DNA from: G020348385 sp964538085
Lineage (GTDB): Bacteria; Acidobacteriota; Aminicenantia; Aminicenantales; Aminicenantaceae
Direction: 5' to 3'
Length of the DNA: 64,000 bases
NCBI GenBank assembly: GCA_964538085.1
Contig: CAZIDF010000018.1
Location: forward strand, 1 to 64,000
Positions 8,709 to 17,176 of this stretch are shown here, piece after piece (positions within the stretch are counted from its first letter, which is position 1; the number at the start of each line of letters is the position of its first letter). A program made the translations under genes and the position numbers. The notes under the pieces were generated by a model. It was given only the letters and a program-made list of their open reading frames with translations. It searched no databases and was not told the DNA's origin.

Positions 8709-9690
8709 AATACGAATCCCTTTTGTTGTGCTATCGGTTTTATTGAGCGTTTGTTTTTTGTTTGGACAAGAGGTGGTGGATGCCATCGTGGCCATCGTGA
8801 ATGATGATATCATCACCATATCGGATTACATCACAGAGCATGATACGATCTATGAGCTCCTCCGCTCACAGCTCCAGGGAGAGGAGTTCACCAAACAGTA
8901 CGAAGCAGAGAAAGCAGGATTGATGGAGAGGTTGATAACTGAACGATTGCTCCTTCAGGAGGCCGAGAGGCTGGATATACGAAGCACGGCCGATATCGAT
9001 GGACAGATTAAAAACATTGTTGATAATATAAAAAAACAATACAACATCGGGTCGGATGAGGATTTCAAACGTATGATGGGGCAACAGGGGATTGACTACG
9101 ATTCTTGGATCGTACAGCAAGAGAAGAATATTCTCCAGCAGGCTCTTATTTTCAGCCAGGTCGGACGGAGTATTGCCATCGATGAAACGGATGTCGTGAA
9201 CTATTACGACCTTCATCCTGAGGAATTCACGGTGCTCCCCACGTATAAATTGCGGGGAATCTATATCTCTTCAGAGGGTAAAAGCGAAGAGGAGATCCAG
9301 GCGAAAAAGGAAGAGATCGACGGAAAAATTGCTGCAGGAGAAGAACTGGAAGATCTTGCCGGTGAATATTCGGAAGGTCCGGAAAAAGAATCTCAGGGAG
9401 ATATAGGAACTTACAAGAAGGGAGACATGGACAAGAATTTGGAACGGGCTGTCGAGAATTTGGAAGAGAGAGACCTAACTTCTTGGATTGAAATCCCGAC
9501 CGGATGGTTTTTGTTGAAACTCGAAAAAAAAACAGAGAGTCAGCTTAGAGCCTTTGAAGAAGTCAAAAAACAGATAGAAAACCAGCTATTTATGCAAGAA
9601 CAACAGGTGAGGATCCAGGATTACATAAAAGACTTGAAAAAGCGGAGTTTTATCAAAATCTTGATTCCCGATCCTCTCAAATATAGGTGA
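8701..9690 (+). CDS. SurA-like periplasmic chaperone/peptidyl-prolyl isomerase
   Basis: A 329-residue exported protein with signal peptide MSKIRIPFVVLSVLLSVCF. The SurA N-terminal chaperone pattern begins at EVVDAIVAIVNDDIITISD, followed by helices and LITERLLLQEAERLDI. One parvulin domain lies near residues 175-280 (YKLRGIYISSEG..., GDIGTYKKGDM, GWFLLKLEKK), with a C-terminal helix back to the chaperone lobe. The ATG sits inside the end of the upstream PpiC gene. The mfd-ppiC-surA arrangement supports a role in outer-membrane protein biogenesis. The stop abuts the convergent arginine decarboxylase gene. Confidence 0.85.
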   Translation: MSKIRIPFVVLSVLLSVCFLFGQEVVDAIVAIVNDDIITISDYITEHDTIYELLRSQLQGEEFTKQYEAEKAGLMERLITERLLLQEAERLDIRSTADIDGQIKNIVDNIKKQYNIGSDEDFKRMMGQQGIDYDSWIVQQEKNILQQALIFSQVGRSIAIDETDVVNYYDLHPEEFTVLPTYKLRGIYISSEGKSEEEIQAKKEEIDGKIAAGEELEDLAGEYSEGPEKESQGDIGTYKKGDMDKNLERAVENLEERDLTSWIEIPTGWFLLKLEKKTESQLRAFEEVKKQIENQLFMQEQQVRIQDYIKDLKKRSFIKILIPDPLKYR

Positions 9691-10242
9691 TCAGGGGATC
9701 ATAACTGCAGCGGCGAAGGCTGTGGTCCAGAAACCCTTTTTCCCGCGAGCGATCTGCGTGATGTGCTGTGTCCTCACTTCGATTCCCTTGCCCATTTCAT
9801 ATAATTTTCTCTCTTCGTTCCAAATCTGACAAAGATCGAAATTTTTTCCGAGAGTGGTTGTCAGCATATCCGCAGCAAGGTCCATTGCATACTCTCCGGC
9901 TTCCTTTTCGCTGTTACCGAAACTGTGATGTTCAGATAGGTATCCGTAGTGATTGGAGTCGTTAGGAATAGCCAGTCCTATGGAAGCGGATATGATCCTC
10001 TGGGATTCGTCGGTGGAGCATTCGCTCATCACGAGAAAAACGATCTGTCCGGGACGGAGGTGCTTGATTCCTTGCTGCTTGGGCACTAAATGACAACCAG
10101 GAGGATAAATGCTGGAAACTTTAACGAGGTTGAACGCTGCGATTCCCGCCTCTCTCAGGGCGAGTTCAAAGCTTCCCAGTTTTTCCTTGTGCTGGCCTTT
10201 TCCCTTGGTCAGGAATATTCGTCTGGGTACTATGCTATTCAT
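9691..10242 (-). CDS. pyruvoyl-dependent arginine decarboxylase
   Basis: A 183-residue PvlArgDC family protein. The self-cleavage site is visible as KVSSIYPPG with Ser43-Ser44: in characterised homologues cleavage between the two serines makes the pyruvoyl group on the new alpha-chain N-terminus. Other conserved stretches are ECSTDESQRIISASIGLA and GYLSEHHSFG. The reaction is arginine to agmatine plus CO2, used in polyamine synthesis or acid resistance. It is the last gene of a long minus-strand run, eight bases after the preceding gene. No agmatine-processing gene is in the window. Confidence 0.9.
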   Translation of the reverse strand: MNSIVPRRIFLTKGKGQHKEKLGSFELALREAGIAAFNLVKVSSIYPPGCHLVPKQQGIKHLRPGQIVFLVMSECSTDESQRIISASIGLAIPNDSNHYGYLSEHHSFGNSEKEAGEYAMDLAADMLTTTLGKNFDLCQIWNEERKLYEMGKGIEVRTQHITQIARGKKGFWTTAFAAAVMIP

Positions 10243-10250
10243 GGCAGGGA

Positions 10251-10826
10251 TTATTTTTTTTCTTCCGCTTTTTTCTTTTCCGACTCCTTCTCCAGTGGGT
10301 CAGGTTCTTTGAAATCGATGTTTTTCGAAACCTCCCACTCTCCCACAGGGATGTACTGGGAGCCTTGTGATTTTACGAATACTTTTACGTCGACAGTTTT
10401 CGACTGGAAGAAGGGGCTGCTTTTGAAATGCTCCAGGTTTTGTCCATCGATACCATGAGTACTTTTGAGGAGGAAGTTCTCGCTGGTGTCTCCCGGCATA
10501 AGAGGTTCTCCGCGAATGGCTTCGATGAAACCATCTCCGAGGTTTGCAACATCATCCCGAAATTTGAAGTTTGCATTCACATACAGATATTTTAGCGGCT
10601 CATCCGAGATATTTTTAATCCTGAACGAGATAGCCGGGACAAGCACCAGTTTTGGCGGCCAGGGCTGATAGGATTTTTCCACCCATTTCGTCTGGACATC
10701 CATAAGCTCGAATGCACCCTCCAGATCTTTATGAGACATGGTTTTCAGCAAACCAGTGAAATGAGCGATGATAACGACAAGGATAAAAAGAGCGATTATA
10801 GCCAGGATAAACGGCATTTTTTTCAT
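10251..10826 (-). CDS. membrane-anchored protein of unknown function
   Basis: A 191-residue protein with one N-terminal membrane anchor (about residues 4-27, PFILAIIALFILVVIIA), then a beta-rich domain containing FRIKNISDEPLKYLYVNANFKF, which resembles an immunoglobulin-like or FxLYD-type extracytoplasmic fold. The tail is charged (EKESEKKKAEEKK). GGAGG precedes the ATG. It lies between the divergent polysaccharide deacetylase and arginine decarboxylase genes. I do not recognise a named family. Confidence 0.6.
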   Translation of the reverse strand: MKKMPFILAIIALFILVVIIAHFTGLLKTMSHKDLEGAFELMDVQTKWVEKSYQPWPPKLVLVPAISFRIKNISDEPLKYLYVNANFKFRDDVANLGDGFIEAIRGEPLMPGDTSENFLLKSTHGIDGQNLEHFKSSPFFQSKTVDVKVFVKSQGSQYIPVGEWEVSKNIDFKEPDPLEKESEKKKAEEKK

Positions 10827-10897
10827 AGGATTCCTCCTTACAACGATTTAATGATAAAGGATGTGGGTGGATTTGGCAATTGAAATTAGAGCGCGGT

Positions 10898-12064
10898 TCA
10901 ATGGACAAGTTTAGAAATGAAGACCGGTTGCACTCCGTATTCCCTTGCTAGGTGAAAATATTCTTTCAGGACTTTGAGCGTTTCAGGCAAAGGATGGCAG
11001 ATTCCCACAGCTTCGCCTCTCGTTTGAGCTAGGGTGAAAAGCTCCACAAGTTTTTTCCGTATGGTATCTTCGTCCGGTTCGTTGTCAAGAAAAACATGCC
11101 GTTGCGCTGTCGGGATTTCCAGCTGGAGAGCCATATCGTAAGCCACGGATTTCCCCGTCGTGCGACTGTCGACGAAAAATAGATTTCTTTTTTTTAACCG
11201 TTGGAGGATGGTCCGCATCAATGATTCATCCGGGGTGACCTTCGATCCCATGTGGTTGTTAACACCACTGATATAGGGGACCTGATCGAGATCCCTTTCC
11301 ACTGTCATGATGATGTCCTGTTCGCTCATATCAGTGAAAATCATCCCTTCGATACTGTTGTTGGCTTCTGTGTTGTTGATGGATTCCAGTGGCAGGTGCA
11401 AGAGGATCTCCAAACCGTTTTGATGGGCGATCTGAGCTGTTCGTTCTCCCATGGGACTGAAGGGGATGATTGCAACGGTTATCGGCTCCTGCAGGCTTAG
11501 AAGGTCGTAGATTGCGTCCAAGCTGTAACCCATATCATCCATTATCAAAGCGACTTTGTATTGGGGCGTAGGGACAGGGGGTTTTTTGGTGACTTCAGGC
11601 ATTTCCTTTTTACAGGAAAAGAGGATAGCCAGTTTTTCAGCCTCGTGTCTTTGGACATCCCAGAGGAAATATTTCTTTTCCTCGTCTTCTTGTTCCTCTT
11701 GTCTTGTAACCTTTGCCTGGGCGTCTTTCAAGTCCTGTTTGAGCCGGGATCCCAACCTTGAGTATTCATCCTGGGATAGATCCACCTTCAGATGGTCAAT
11801 GCCGGCTTTGTCCTTGAACCTGGAAATGGATGGCATGGGGATCCCTTGGGTGGAAAGCCGATCGAGAACGACTAGGGTTAAAGAAATTTCCGGTTTTTCC
11901 GGTTCTCTTGACTTACTGAGAATAGATAAAACATAGGACTGTTTCCCTTTTGACCAGTTGATGTAATCGAGGCCTATGGCAGAGGCCACAGCAAGGAGTA
12001 GAAAAACAATATAGATGCTCCATGGAGTTTTTGGGCTTCCTTTGACCGGATTGTTTGTCTTCAT
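10898..12064 (-). CDS. divergent polysaccharide deacetylase family (YibQ-like) protein
   Basis: A 388-residue protein with one N-terminal membrane segment (about 15-33), a charged linker, and a C-terminal domain of the divergent polysaccharide deacetylase family from residue 170 (KVALIMDDMGYSLDAI, TVAIIPFSP, ILLHLPLES, GVNNHMGSKVT, LFFVDSRTT, HVFLDNEPD). The fold is the NodB type, but the activity of YibQ proteins has not been firmly shown. It starts four bases after the stop of the CtpA-like gene. The order EnvC-CtpA-YibQ is a recurrent cell-envelope cluster in other bacteria, which supports a role in peptidoglycan remodelling or division. Confidence 0.85.
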   Translation of the reverse strand: MKTNNPVKGSPKTPWSIYIVFLLLAVASAIGLDYINWSKGKQSYVLSILSKSREPEKPEISLTLVVLDRLSTQGIPMPSISRFKDKAGIDHLKVDLSQDEYSRLGSRLKQDLKDAQAKVTRQEEQEDEEKKYFLWDVQRHEAEKLAILFSCKKEMPEVTKKPPVPTPQYKVALIMDDMGYSLDAIYDLLSLQEPITVAIIPFSPMGERTAQIAHQNGLEILLHLPLESINNTEANNSIEGMIFTDMSEQDIIMTVERDLDQVPYISGVNNHMGSKVTPDESLMRTILQRLKKRNLFFVDSRTTGKSVAYDMALQLEIPTAQRHVFLDNEPDEDTIRKKLVELFTLAQTRGEAVGICHPLPETLKVLKEYFHLAREYGVQPVFISKLVH

Positions 12065-12067
12065 AGA

Positions 12068-13240
12068 CTATATCTTTGGCAGGATTTCTAGCGTTTTTTT
12101 GAGATACAGATCGAAATGGGGATCTTTTTCTTCGATTTCTTTATCCGGCGTGACTCCCTTGAGCCACATTTCCTTGCCTTCGCGCAGATAAAAAATTTGC
12201 GATGTCAGGAGCAAGGCGCTTCCATCTTCAAGGGGGAAAAAATCTTGTTTGACCAATAGACCCGGTGTTTTCAAACCGATAATCTTCGCTCTTTGGAAAT
12301 CCTTGAGGACTCCTGCGATAGCTTCTGCTGGGCCGATGGTGGCATTGTTTGTCCACAGGATCAACGGCAATTCTTTCAACTCTGGGATATCGGGACAGGA
12401 TAGGTAGTCCTTATGACCTTTTTTGTCTTGAAAATATCCGACTTGATCCGATTGAAGAAAAATATTGATGAATTTCAAAGACTCCTCGATCTCTCCCTCG
12501 TAACAATTTCTCAAATCGATGATCAGCGGCGCTTTTTTGCTTTTTAGAGAGGGCAGCATTTTTTTCCTGAATTGACTGATGAATGGCGGATGGAGGGAAT
12601 GGATTTTCAAGATGCCGCTCGTATTCTGTTGCGGCGTGAGCATGAAGGGACCCTCATGGATGATTTTTCTCGGAATCGCCATTTCTTCTGAATCTTCTTC
12701 GCGGAGGATTTTGATGTTGACCGGTTTTTCTTCGGAATTCTTAAGATACAGATTCGCTTCCTGCATGCTGAGCTCCAGGAGCGGTTGTCCATCCATCTCG
12801 CTGAGCGTGTCGCCCACCTTTATTCCAGCATTTGCAGCCGGAGAGTTTTCTTCGACTCCGATGACAACTGGGTAAGTTCCGAACTTTTTATAGACGACTA
12901 TTCCTGTTTCCTTGAGTTCGAGTGAATCTGGATTTTTAAGTTTTTTGGCTGTTTGTGGATCGAGATAAGCAGAAACGGGATCGAGCGGCCCGATCAATCC
13001 CCTCAACGCCCCCTTCATGGTTTTAAGGGCATTGGGCTCTTCGACATAATAGTCCTTTATCAAATCGGCAACGCCTTTGAGAAGAAGGAGGTTTTTATCC
13101 GAGGCGGATTTTTGAGTGAGGCTGGGAAGGAATTTTGTCGGGATGAATAAAAAGAACAAGACAGCTATAAACAAAGATATGAGGAATATTTTTATGTTGT
13201 TTTTTGCCATTTTTTTATTTATAAACATAAATTTTATCAT
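12068..13240 (-). CDS. S41/CtpA-like pseudoprotease with PDZ domain
   Basis: About 390 residues: N-terminal membrane anchor, a PDZ domain (near 110-180, GVEENSPAANAGIKVGDTLSEMDGQPL), then an S41 peptidase-like core (LIIDLRNCYEGEIEESL, FFPLEDGSALLLT, KGVTPDKEI). A gapless match to the C-terminal processing protease active site shows that the catalytic Ser position is Gly (codon at 12334-12332) and the catalytic Lys position is Leu (codon at 12259-12257), 25 residues apart as in Tsp. The third residue, Asp, is kept. I infer loss of proteolysis. ATG 13240 overlaps the stop of the EnvC-like gene (ATGA), which fixes the start; a longer frame to 13255 is less likely. Confidence 0.85.
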   Translation of the reverse strand: MIKFMFINKKMAKNNIKIFLISLFIAVLFFLFIPTKFLPSLTQKSASDKNLLLLKGVADLIKDYYVEEPNALKTMKGALRGLIGPLDPVSAYLDPQTAKKLKNPDSLELKETGIVVYKKFGTYPVVIGVEENSPAANAGIKVGDTLSEMDGQPLLELSMQEANLYLKNSEEKPVNIKILREEDSEEMAIPRKIIHEGPFMLTPQQNTSGILKIHSLHPPFISQFRKKMLPSLKSKKAPLIIDLRNCYEGEIEESLKFINIFLQSDQVGYFQDKKGHKDYLSCPDIPELKELPLILWTNNATIGPAEAIAGVLKDFQRAKIIGLKTPGLLVKQDFFPLEDGSALLLTSQIFYLREGKEMWLKGVTPDKEIEEKDPHFDLYLKKTLEILPKI

Positions 13241-14415
13241 CTTTTTTTCAGCCATTGCAAGGGATTGACGGGCTCGCTTTTGTAGCGGATCTCGAAATAT
13301 AGGGTTTCTTCCTTCAGAGATCCGAACTCGCCTACCGTGGCTATCGGTTGTCCCTCTTTAACGTAATCGCCCTTTTTAACCAGAAATTCCGAGCCGAGGT
13401 GCCCGTAAATAGAGAGAGAGGTCATGCCATGATCGATGATGACGAGATAACCGTAACCTTCGAAATAATCAGCGTAAGCCACCCGCCCCGCGTGGACAGC
13501 TTTGACTACGGTGTCCTTTTGAGGGGAGATTTCTATCCCGTTATTCTGGGTGATGGTGTTGAAAACTCGATGCCGGGCAGGACCGAATTGGGTTACGATC
13601 CTTCCGGTGAGAGGCCAGGGAAGGTTCCCCTTTTTTTCATACAAGGGAACGAGCGTATAGGGGAGGGATATTTCTTCACTTTGGATTTTTTTGACCAAGT
13701 CTTGCAGCTGTTCGGCCCTGTCCTTCAGTTCGCCCAGCGTTTTTATATGCATTTCTCTGTTCCTGTCGATTTCCTGGATCAACGATTGGTATTTATTTTC
13801 CTGACTGGAATAGTCCTGCCGTTTTTCATCGGCTTTTTGGATCAGCTGGGAAATTTCCTGTTTTTTTGTTTCCAACCTCTCCTTAGAAGTCTGAATCTCT
13901 TCGAGGGTAGCCAGGTAATCGGAAACTATTCTGTTCTGGGATTGGGCCAACAGAGAGAGATTCTTGCTTTCCGAGATGAGATGGCTGACATCTTCGGCTT
14001 GGAGCAAGAAGTCAAGATATGAAAATTTTCCGAACTTGTACAGTGTCACCAAGATCTTTTCGATCGATTTTTTTTCCTTTTGCAGTTTTTCCTCTAGCAC
14101 AGGAATATTTTTCTGGAGAGTTATCAGTTCGCTGTCGGCTTTTTGCATTTGGGCGTTGTACAAGGCGATCTCTTTTTTTATCAAAGTTTTGTTGAGCCCG
14201 ATGCTGTTCAACCGGGAAAGGACCGATGTTTTCCGCTTTTCTTCCTCCGAAATCTTTTTTCGGATATCGGTGATCTGTTCGGTGATAGCGATCAGTCTTT
14301 TTTCGTATTCGGAAAGATCTTGTTGGGGAAGGACAGGTTGACCGAATCTTGAAACGAGGAAAAAAAGGAGAAGAAAGGGGATGAATCCTATTTTTCGAGT
14401 TCGAAAATAACTCAT
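13237..14415 (-). CDS. EnvC-like murein hydrolase activator (degenerate M23)
   Basis: A 392-residue exported protein. After a signal peptide, residues 30-250 form long coiled coils, then a LytM/M23 domain occupies about 270-392. The zinc ligands are degenerate: the HxGxD site reads NNGIEIS, the HxH site reads LYFEIR, and only the His in IYGHLG remains. This is the pattern of EnvC, which activates amidases rather than cutting peptidoglycan itself. EnvC is normally recruited by FtsEX to the septum; neither FtsEX nor an amidase is in the window. It overlaps the CtpA-like gene by four bases, so the two are translationally coupled. Confidence 0.85.
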   Translation of the reverse strand: MSYFRTRKIGFIPFLLLFFLVSRFGQPVLPQQDLSEYEKRLIAITEQITDIRKKISEEEKRKTSVLSRLNSIGLNKTLIKKEIALYNAQMQKADSELITLQKNIPVLEEKLQKEKKSIEKILVTLYKFGKFSYLDFLLQAEDVSHLISESKNLSLLAQSQNRIVSDYLATLEEIQTSKERLETKKQEISQLIQKADEKRQDYSSQENKYQSLIQEIDRNREMHIKTLGELKDRAEQLQDLVKKIQSEEISLPYTLVPLYEKKGNLPWPLTGRIVTQFGPARHRVFNTITQNNGIEISPQKDTVVKAVHAGRVAYADYFEGYGYLVIIDHGMTSLSIYGHLGSEFLVKKGDYVKEGQPIATVGEFGSLKEETLYFEIRYKSEPVNPLQWLKKR

Positions 14416-14479
14416 CCTCTCCGTATTTTATCTGATTCGCGGGTTTAAATCCACAGGATCGGCGAAGGGGCTGGTTAAT

Positions 14480-15427
14480 TTACTTCCGCAGGATGAAGAT
14501 GAGGCCGCCTATAAGACCGACGATAAGAGTAAATACAAAATCGGCAACGAGGGAAAAAGAGAAAGCCACGTGTTGGGCAATGCCAAAGGTTGCGAAAATT
14601 TGGATGAACAGCACTTCTCGAAGGCCCAGGCCACTGATCGTCACAGGGATAGTCAAGATCAAAAGAATGATCGGGATGAATATAAAATAATCGAGCAACG
14701 GAATTTCCAGATGAAAAGCTTTTCCGGCCAGATAGTAGTGCAGAATGACATTGATCTGCAAAAGAAAGGCCCAAAAAAGTGCCAGAAAAAAAGGCCTCTT
14801 TTTATCCTTGTATACGAAAACGACACGCCGGAATTCAAAGATTTTGGATTTGAGTTTGAGCCAAAATCCTCTCTCTGGGATCCTTTCGAGGAAATAGGAG
14901 GCGATCGGAGTGAAAAAAAGGAATGCCGCGAAGAGGCCCAAGAATCCGACAAGCAGGGATATCCAGATGATGGGCAGACTTCGGGCCATCTCTAGCCGGG
15001 AGAGGGAAACGACAAAGGCGAAGGTAAGGAGGATGACGACTCCGGTGAAGCGCTCCACGATCACGATGGCTGATGATTTAAGGAGGGAGCGGGAATACCG
15101 CGACCCATCCTTGATACGGACAACATCCCCTCCGAATCTCGTGGGCAAAAAAAGATTGAAAAAGTTGCCCACAAGGTATGACTTAGCCAAGAAACCCAAA
15201 GGGACTTCATCCCCCTGCGCCCGGATCAGGATCTGCCATCTGTAGGCGCTTATCAGGAGTCCCAAAGAGTGCAGGGAAAAAGACAGCACCAGCCAAAAGA
15301 TATCGATATTTTCGAGGGCTTGCGGGATGTCTTTGATCCGGACTTCTCTGGTAAGGAGAAAAGCGAGGATAGAAAAACTGAAGAGGAGCTTAAGTGCCAA
15401 GATCCATAGATCTTTTCTTTTTGGCAT
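14480..15427 (-). CDS. flippase-like integral membrane protein (LPG synthase TM-like family)
   Basis: A 315-residue protein with about eight membrane segments and the family signatures YRWQILIRAQG, NFFNLFLPTRFGGDVVRIK and SGLGLREVLF. The family resembles the membrane part of lysylphosphatidylglycerol synthase MprF and is often annotated as flippase-like; the transported or modified lipid is unknown here. It lies between the AGCS transporter and the EnvC-like gene with short gaps (16 and 64 bases), so it may belong to the same envelope operon. Confidence 0.85.
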   Translation of the reverse strand: MPKRKDLWILALKLLFSFSILAFLLTREVRIKDIPQALENIDIFWLVLSFSLHSLGLLISAYRWQILIRAQGDEVPLGFLAKSYLVGNFFNLFLPTRFGGDVVRIKDGSRYSRSLLKSSAIVIVERFTGVVILLTFAFVVSLSRLEMARSLPIIWISLLVGFLGLFAAFLFFTPIASYFLERIPERGFWLKLKSKIFEFRRVVFVYKDKKRPFFLALFWAFLLQINVILHYYLAGKAFHLEIPLLDYFIFIPIILLILTIPVTISGLGLREVLFIQIFATFGIAQHVAFSFSLVADFVFTLIVGLIGGLIFILRK

Positions 15428-15443
15428 GGATAATGCCGTTTCT

Positions 15444-17168
15444 TTAATCCTTTTTGTAAAAATATTTGGTGGTCACTCTCCCGACCAATCCAGCGAGTAT
15501 GATCAGGGAAACCAAATTTGGAAATGCCATGAAGGCGTTGGCCATATCTCCAATGTACCAGACGATATTTAAATGGACGCCCTGGATGATCGAACCAACA
15601 AATAGAAGGGATATGAATGCGATCCGGAAAGGAAAAACGATTTTGACGCCGAATATGTACTCCAGACATTTCTCTCCGTAGTAACACCAGCCGAGTAACG
15701 TGGAATACCCGAAAAGAAACGAGCTTACAGCAATAATATAACCCCCGAAGGGTAGGACGGAATCGAAGGCCGCCGCTGTCAATTGGGTTGATGTCAAGTT
15801 CTCTGGCGACCCGAAAGCCGCGGTTTTGATGTACATTCCGGTGATAACGATGGTCAAGGTTGTCAGGGTGTTGACAACGAGAGTATCGATAAAAGTGCCT
15901 GTCATGGCGATCAATCCGTTTTTGGAGGGGTCTGATGATTTGGAGGCAGATTGGGCGATGGCCGCCGATCCAAGACCGGATTCATTGGAAAGAAGTCCCC
16001 TTCGCACACCGATGCTGATAGCCAGCCTGACCGACGTTCCGACCATGGCTCCTCCCACCGCTTTGATCGAAAAGGCGGACTTGAAAATGATCGAGAACGC
16101 ATGTGGCAAGTTGGTGATGTTGGCCAGAATGATCACCATAGCCCCACAGAAATACAGGATGATCATGGTCGGGACCAGCCGCTCGGAAACACTACCGATC
16201 CTCTTGATCCCCCCCAGGATGACAGCGCCGACCATGGTCGTGATTACCAATCCGGTCAGCCAGAAGGGGACGCTGAACTGGTCGTTGAAAGCAAGGGCCA
16301 TAGAGTTGGATTGGGCCATGTTTCCCGTGCCGAATAGACAGGCAATGGTTCCGCAAATAGCAAAAAACATCCCCATAAATTTGGCGATGGTTTGGTTTTT
16401 GATGCCATAACGGGCATAATACATCGGCCCGCCTGACATTTCTCCGCGCTCGTTTTTTATCCTGAACTTGACTCCCAGAAAGCCTTCAGCGTATTTGGTG
16501 GCCATACCGAAAAATCCGGCGATCCACATCCAAACAGGGGCTCCTGGGCCCCCGGTGGCGATGGCCGTGGCCACACCGGCCAGATTTCCGTTGCCGACAG
16601 TGGCCGCCAGGGCTGTCATCAAAGCAGCGTAGGGGGTGATATCTCCCTCCTCTTTATCTGCTTTGTCTTTGTGCAGGGCTCCTCTCAAGACCAGTTTGAG
16701 AGAAAGCAATAGCCGTCTTACTTGAATGAGGCGGGTGACGATGGTCAGGACCACGCCGATGGTTAAAAGAAATGCCACCATCAAGGGAAACCAGATAAAA
16801 TCGCTGGCTTCTTTGGTGAAGACGAGCGCTCTGTCTAAAAATGTCAGCGTAAGATTGACGTCCACTACTTGGATTTCGTTTTCTTCGGATAGGATGACTT
16901 CTGTCTCAAACGGGGTGAGGCTGTAGAGGTCCATCTTCAGCAAATATCTTCCCGGGTCCAGGTCAGAATAACGGTAGTTTCCTCCTTCGTCGATCTCAGC
17001 TTTTGTGAATTCTTCTTCCCCTATAGGTATCACGAGCATGTTCCCGTGAGCGTAAGGCTTGTCTTTCGGAGAGACCGTGACCTTTCCCGTGATCTCTGCA
17101 GCGTTTAACGCAAGATATCCTGACAATAGGATTGTAAGGGATAGGAAAACGAATAGTCTTTTCTTCAT
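15444..17168 (-). CDS. sodium:alanine symporter family protein with N-terminal exported domain
   Basis: A 574-residue AGCS family symporter. The transporter core starts near residue 115 and shows the family's GNGNLAGVATAIATGGPGAPVWM stretch, ATKYAEGFLGVKFR, GGPMYY and GLLSNESGLGSAAIA. The core would import alanine or glycine with sodium. Unusually, it is preceded by a cleavable-looking signal peptide (1-23) and a roughly 80-residue carboxypeptidase-regulatory-like beta domain (ITGKVTVSPKDKPYAHGNMLVI, DLDPGRYLLKMDL) that should sit outside the inner membrane. It is nine bases downstream of the first NSS transporter gene, so the two are probably co-transcribed. Confidence 0.9.
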   Translation of the reverse strand: MKKRLFVFLSLTILLSGYLALNAAEITGKVTVSPKDKPYAHGNMLVIPIGEEEFTKAEIDEGGNYRYSDLDPGRYLLKMDLYSLTPFETEVILSEENEIQVVDVNLTLTFLDRALVFTKEASDFIWFPLMVAFLLTIGVVLTIVTRLIQVRRLLLSLKLVLRGALHKDKADKEEGDITPYAALMTALAATVGNGNLAGVATAIATGGPGAPVWMWIAGFFGMATKYAEGFLGVKFRIKNERGEMSGGPMYYARYGIKNQTIAKFMGMFFAICGTIACLFGTGNMAQSNSMALAFNDQFSVPFWLTGLVITTMVGAVILGGIKRIGSVSERLVPTMIILYFCGAMVIILANITNLPHAFSIIFKSAFSIKAVGGAMVGTSVRLAISIGVRRGLLSNESGLGSAAIAQSASKSSDPSKNGLIAMTGTFIDTLVVNTLTTLTIVITGMYIKTAAFGSPENLTSTQLTAAAFDSVLPFGGYIIAVSSFLFGYSTLLGWCYYGEKCLEYIFGVKIVFPFRIAFISLLFVGSIIQGVHLNIVWYIGDMANAFMAFPNLVSLIILAGLVGRVTTKYFYKKD

Positions 17169-17176
17169 GGTTTCCT

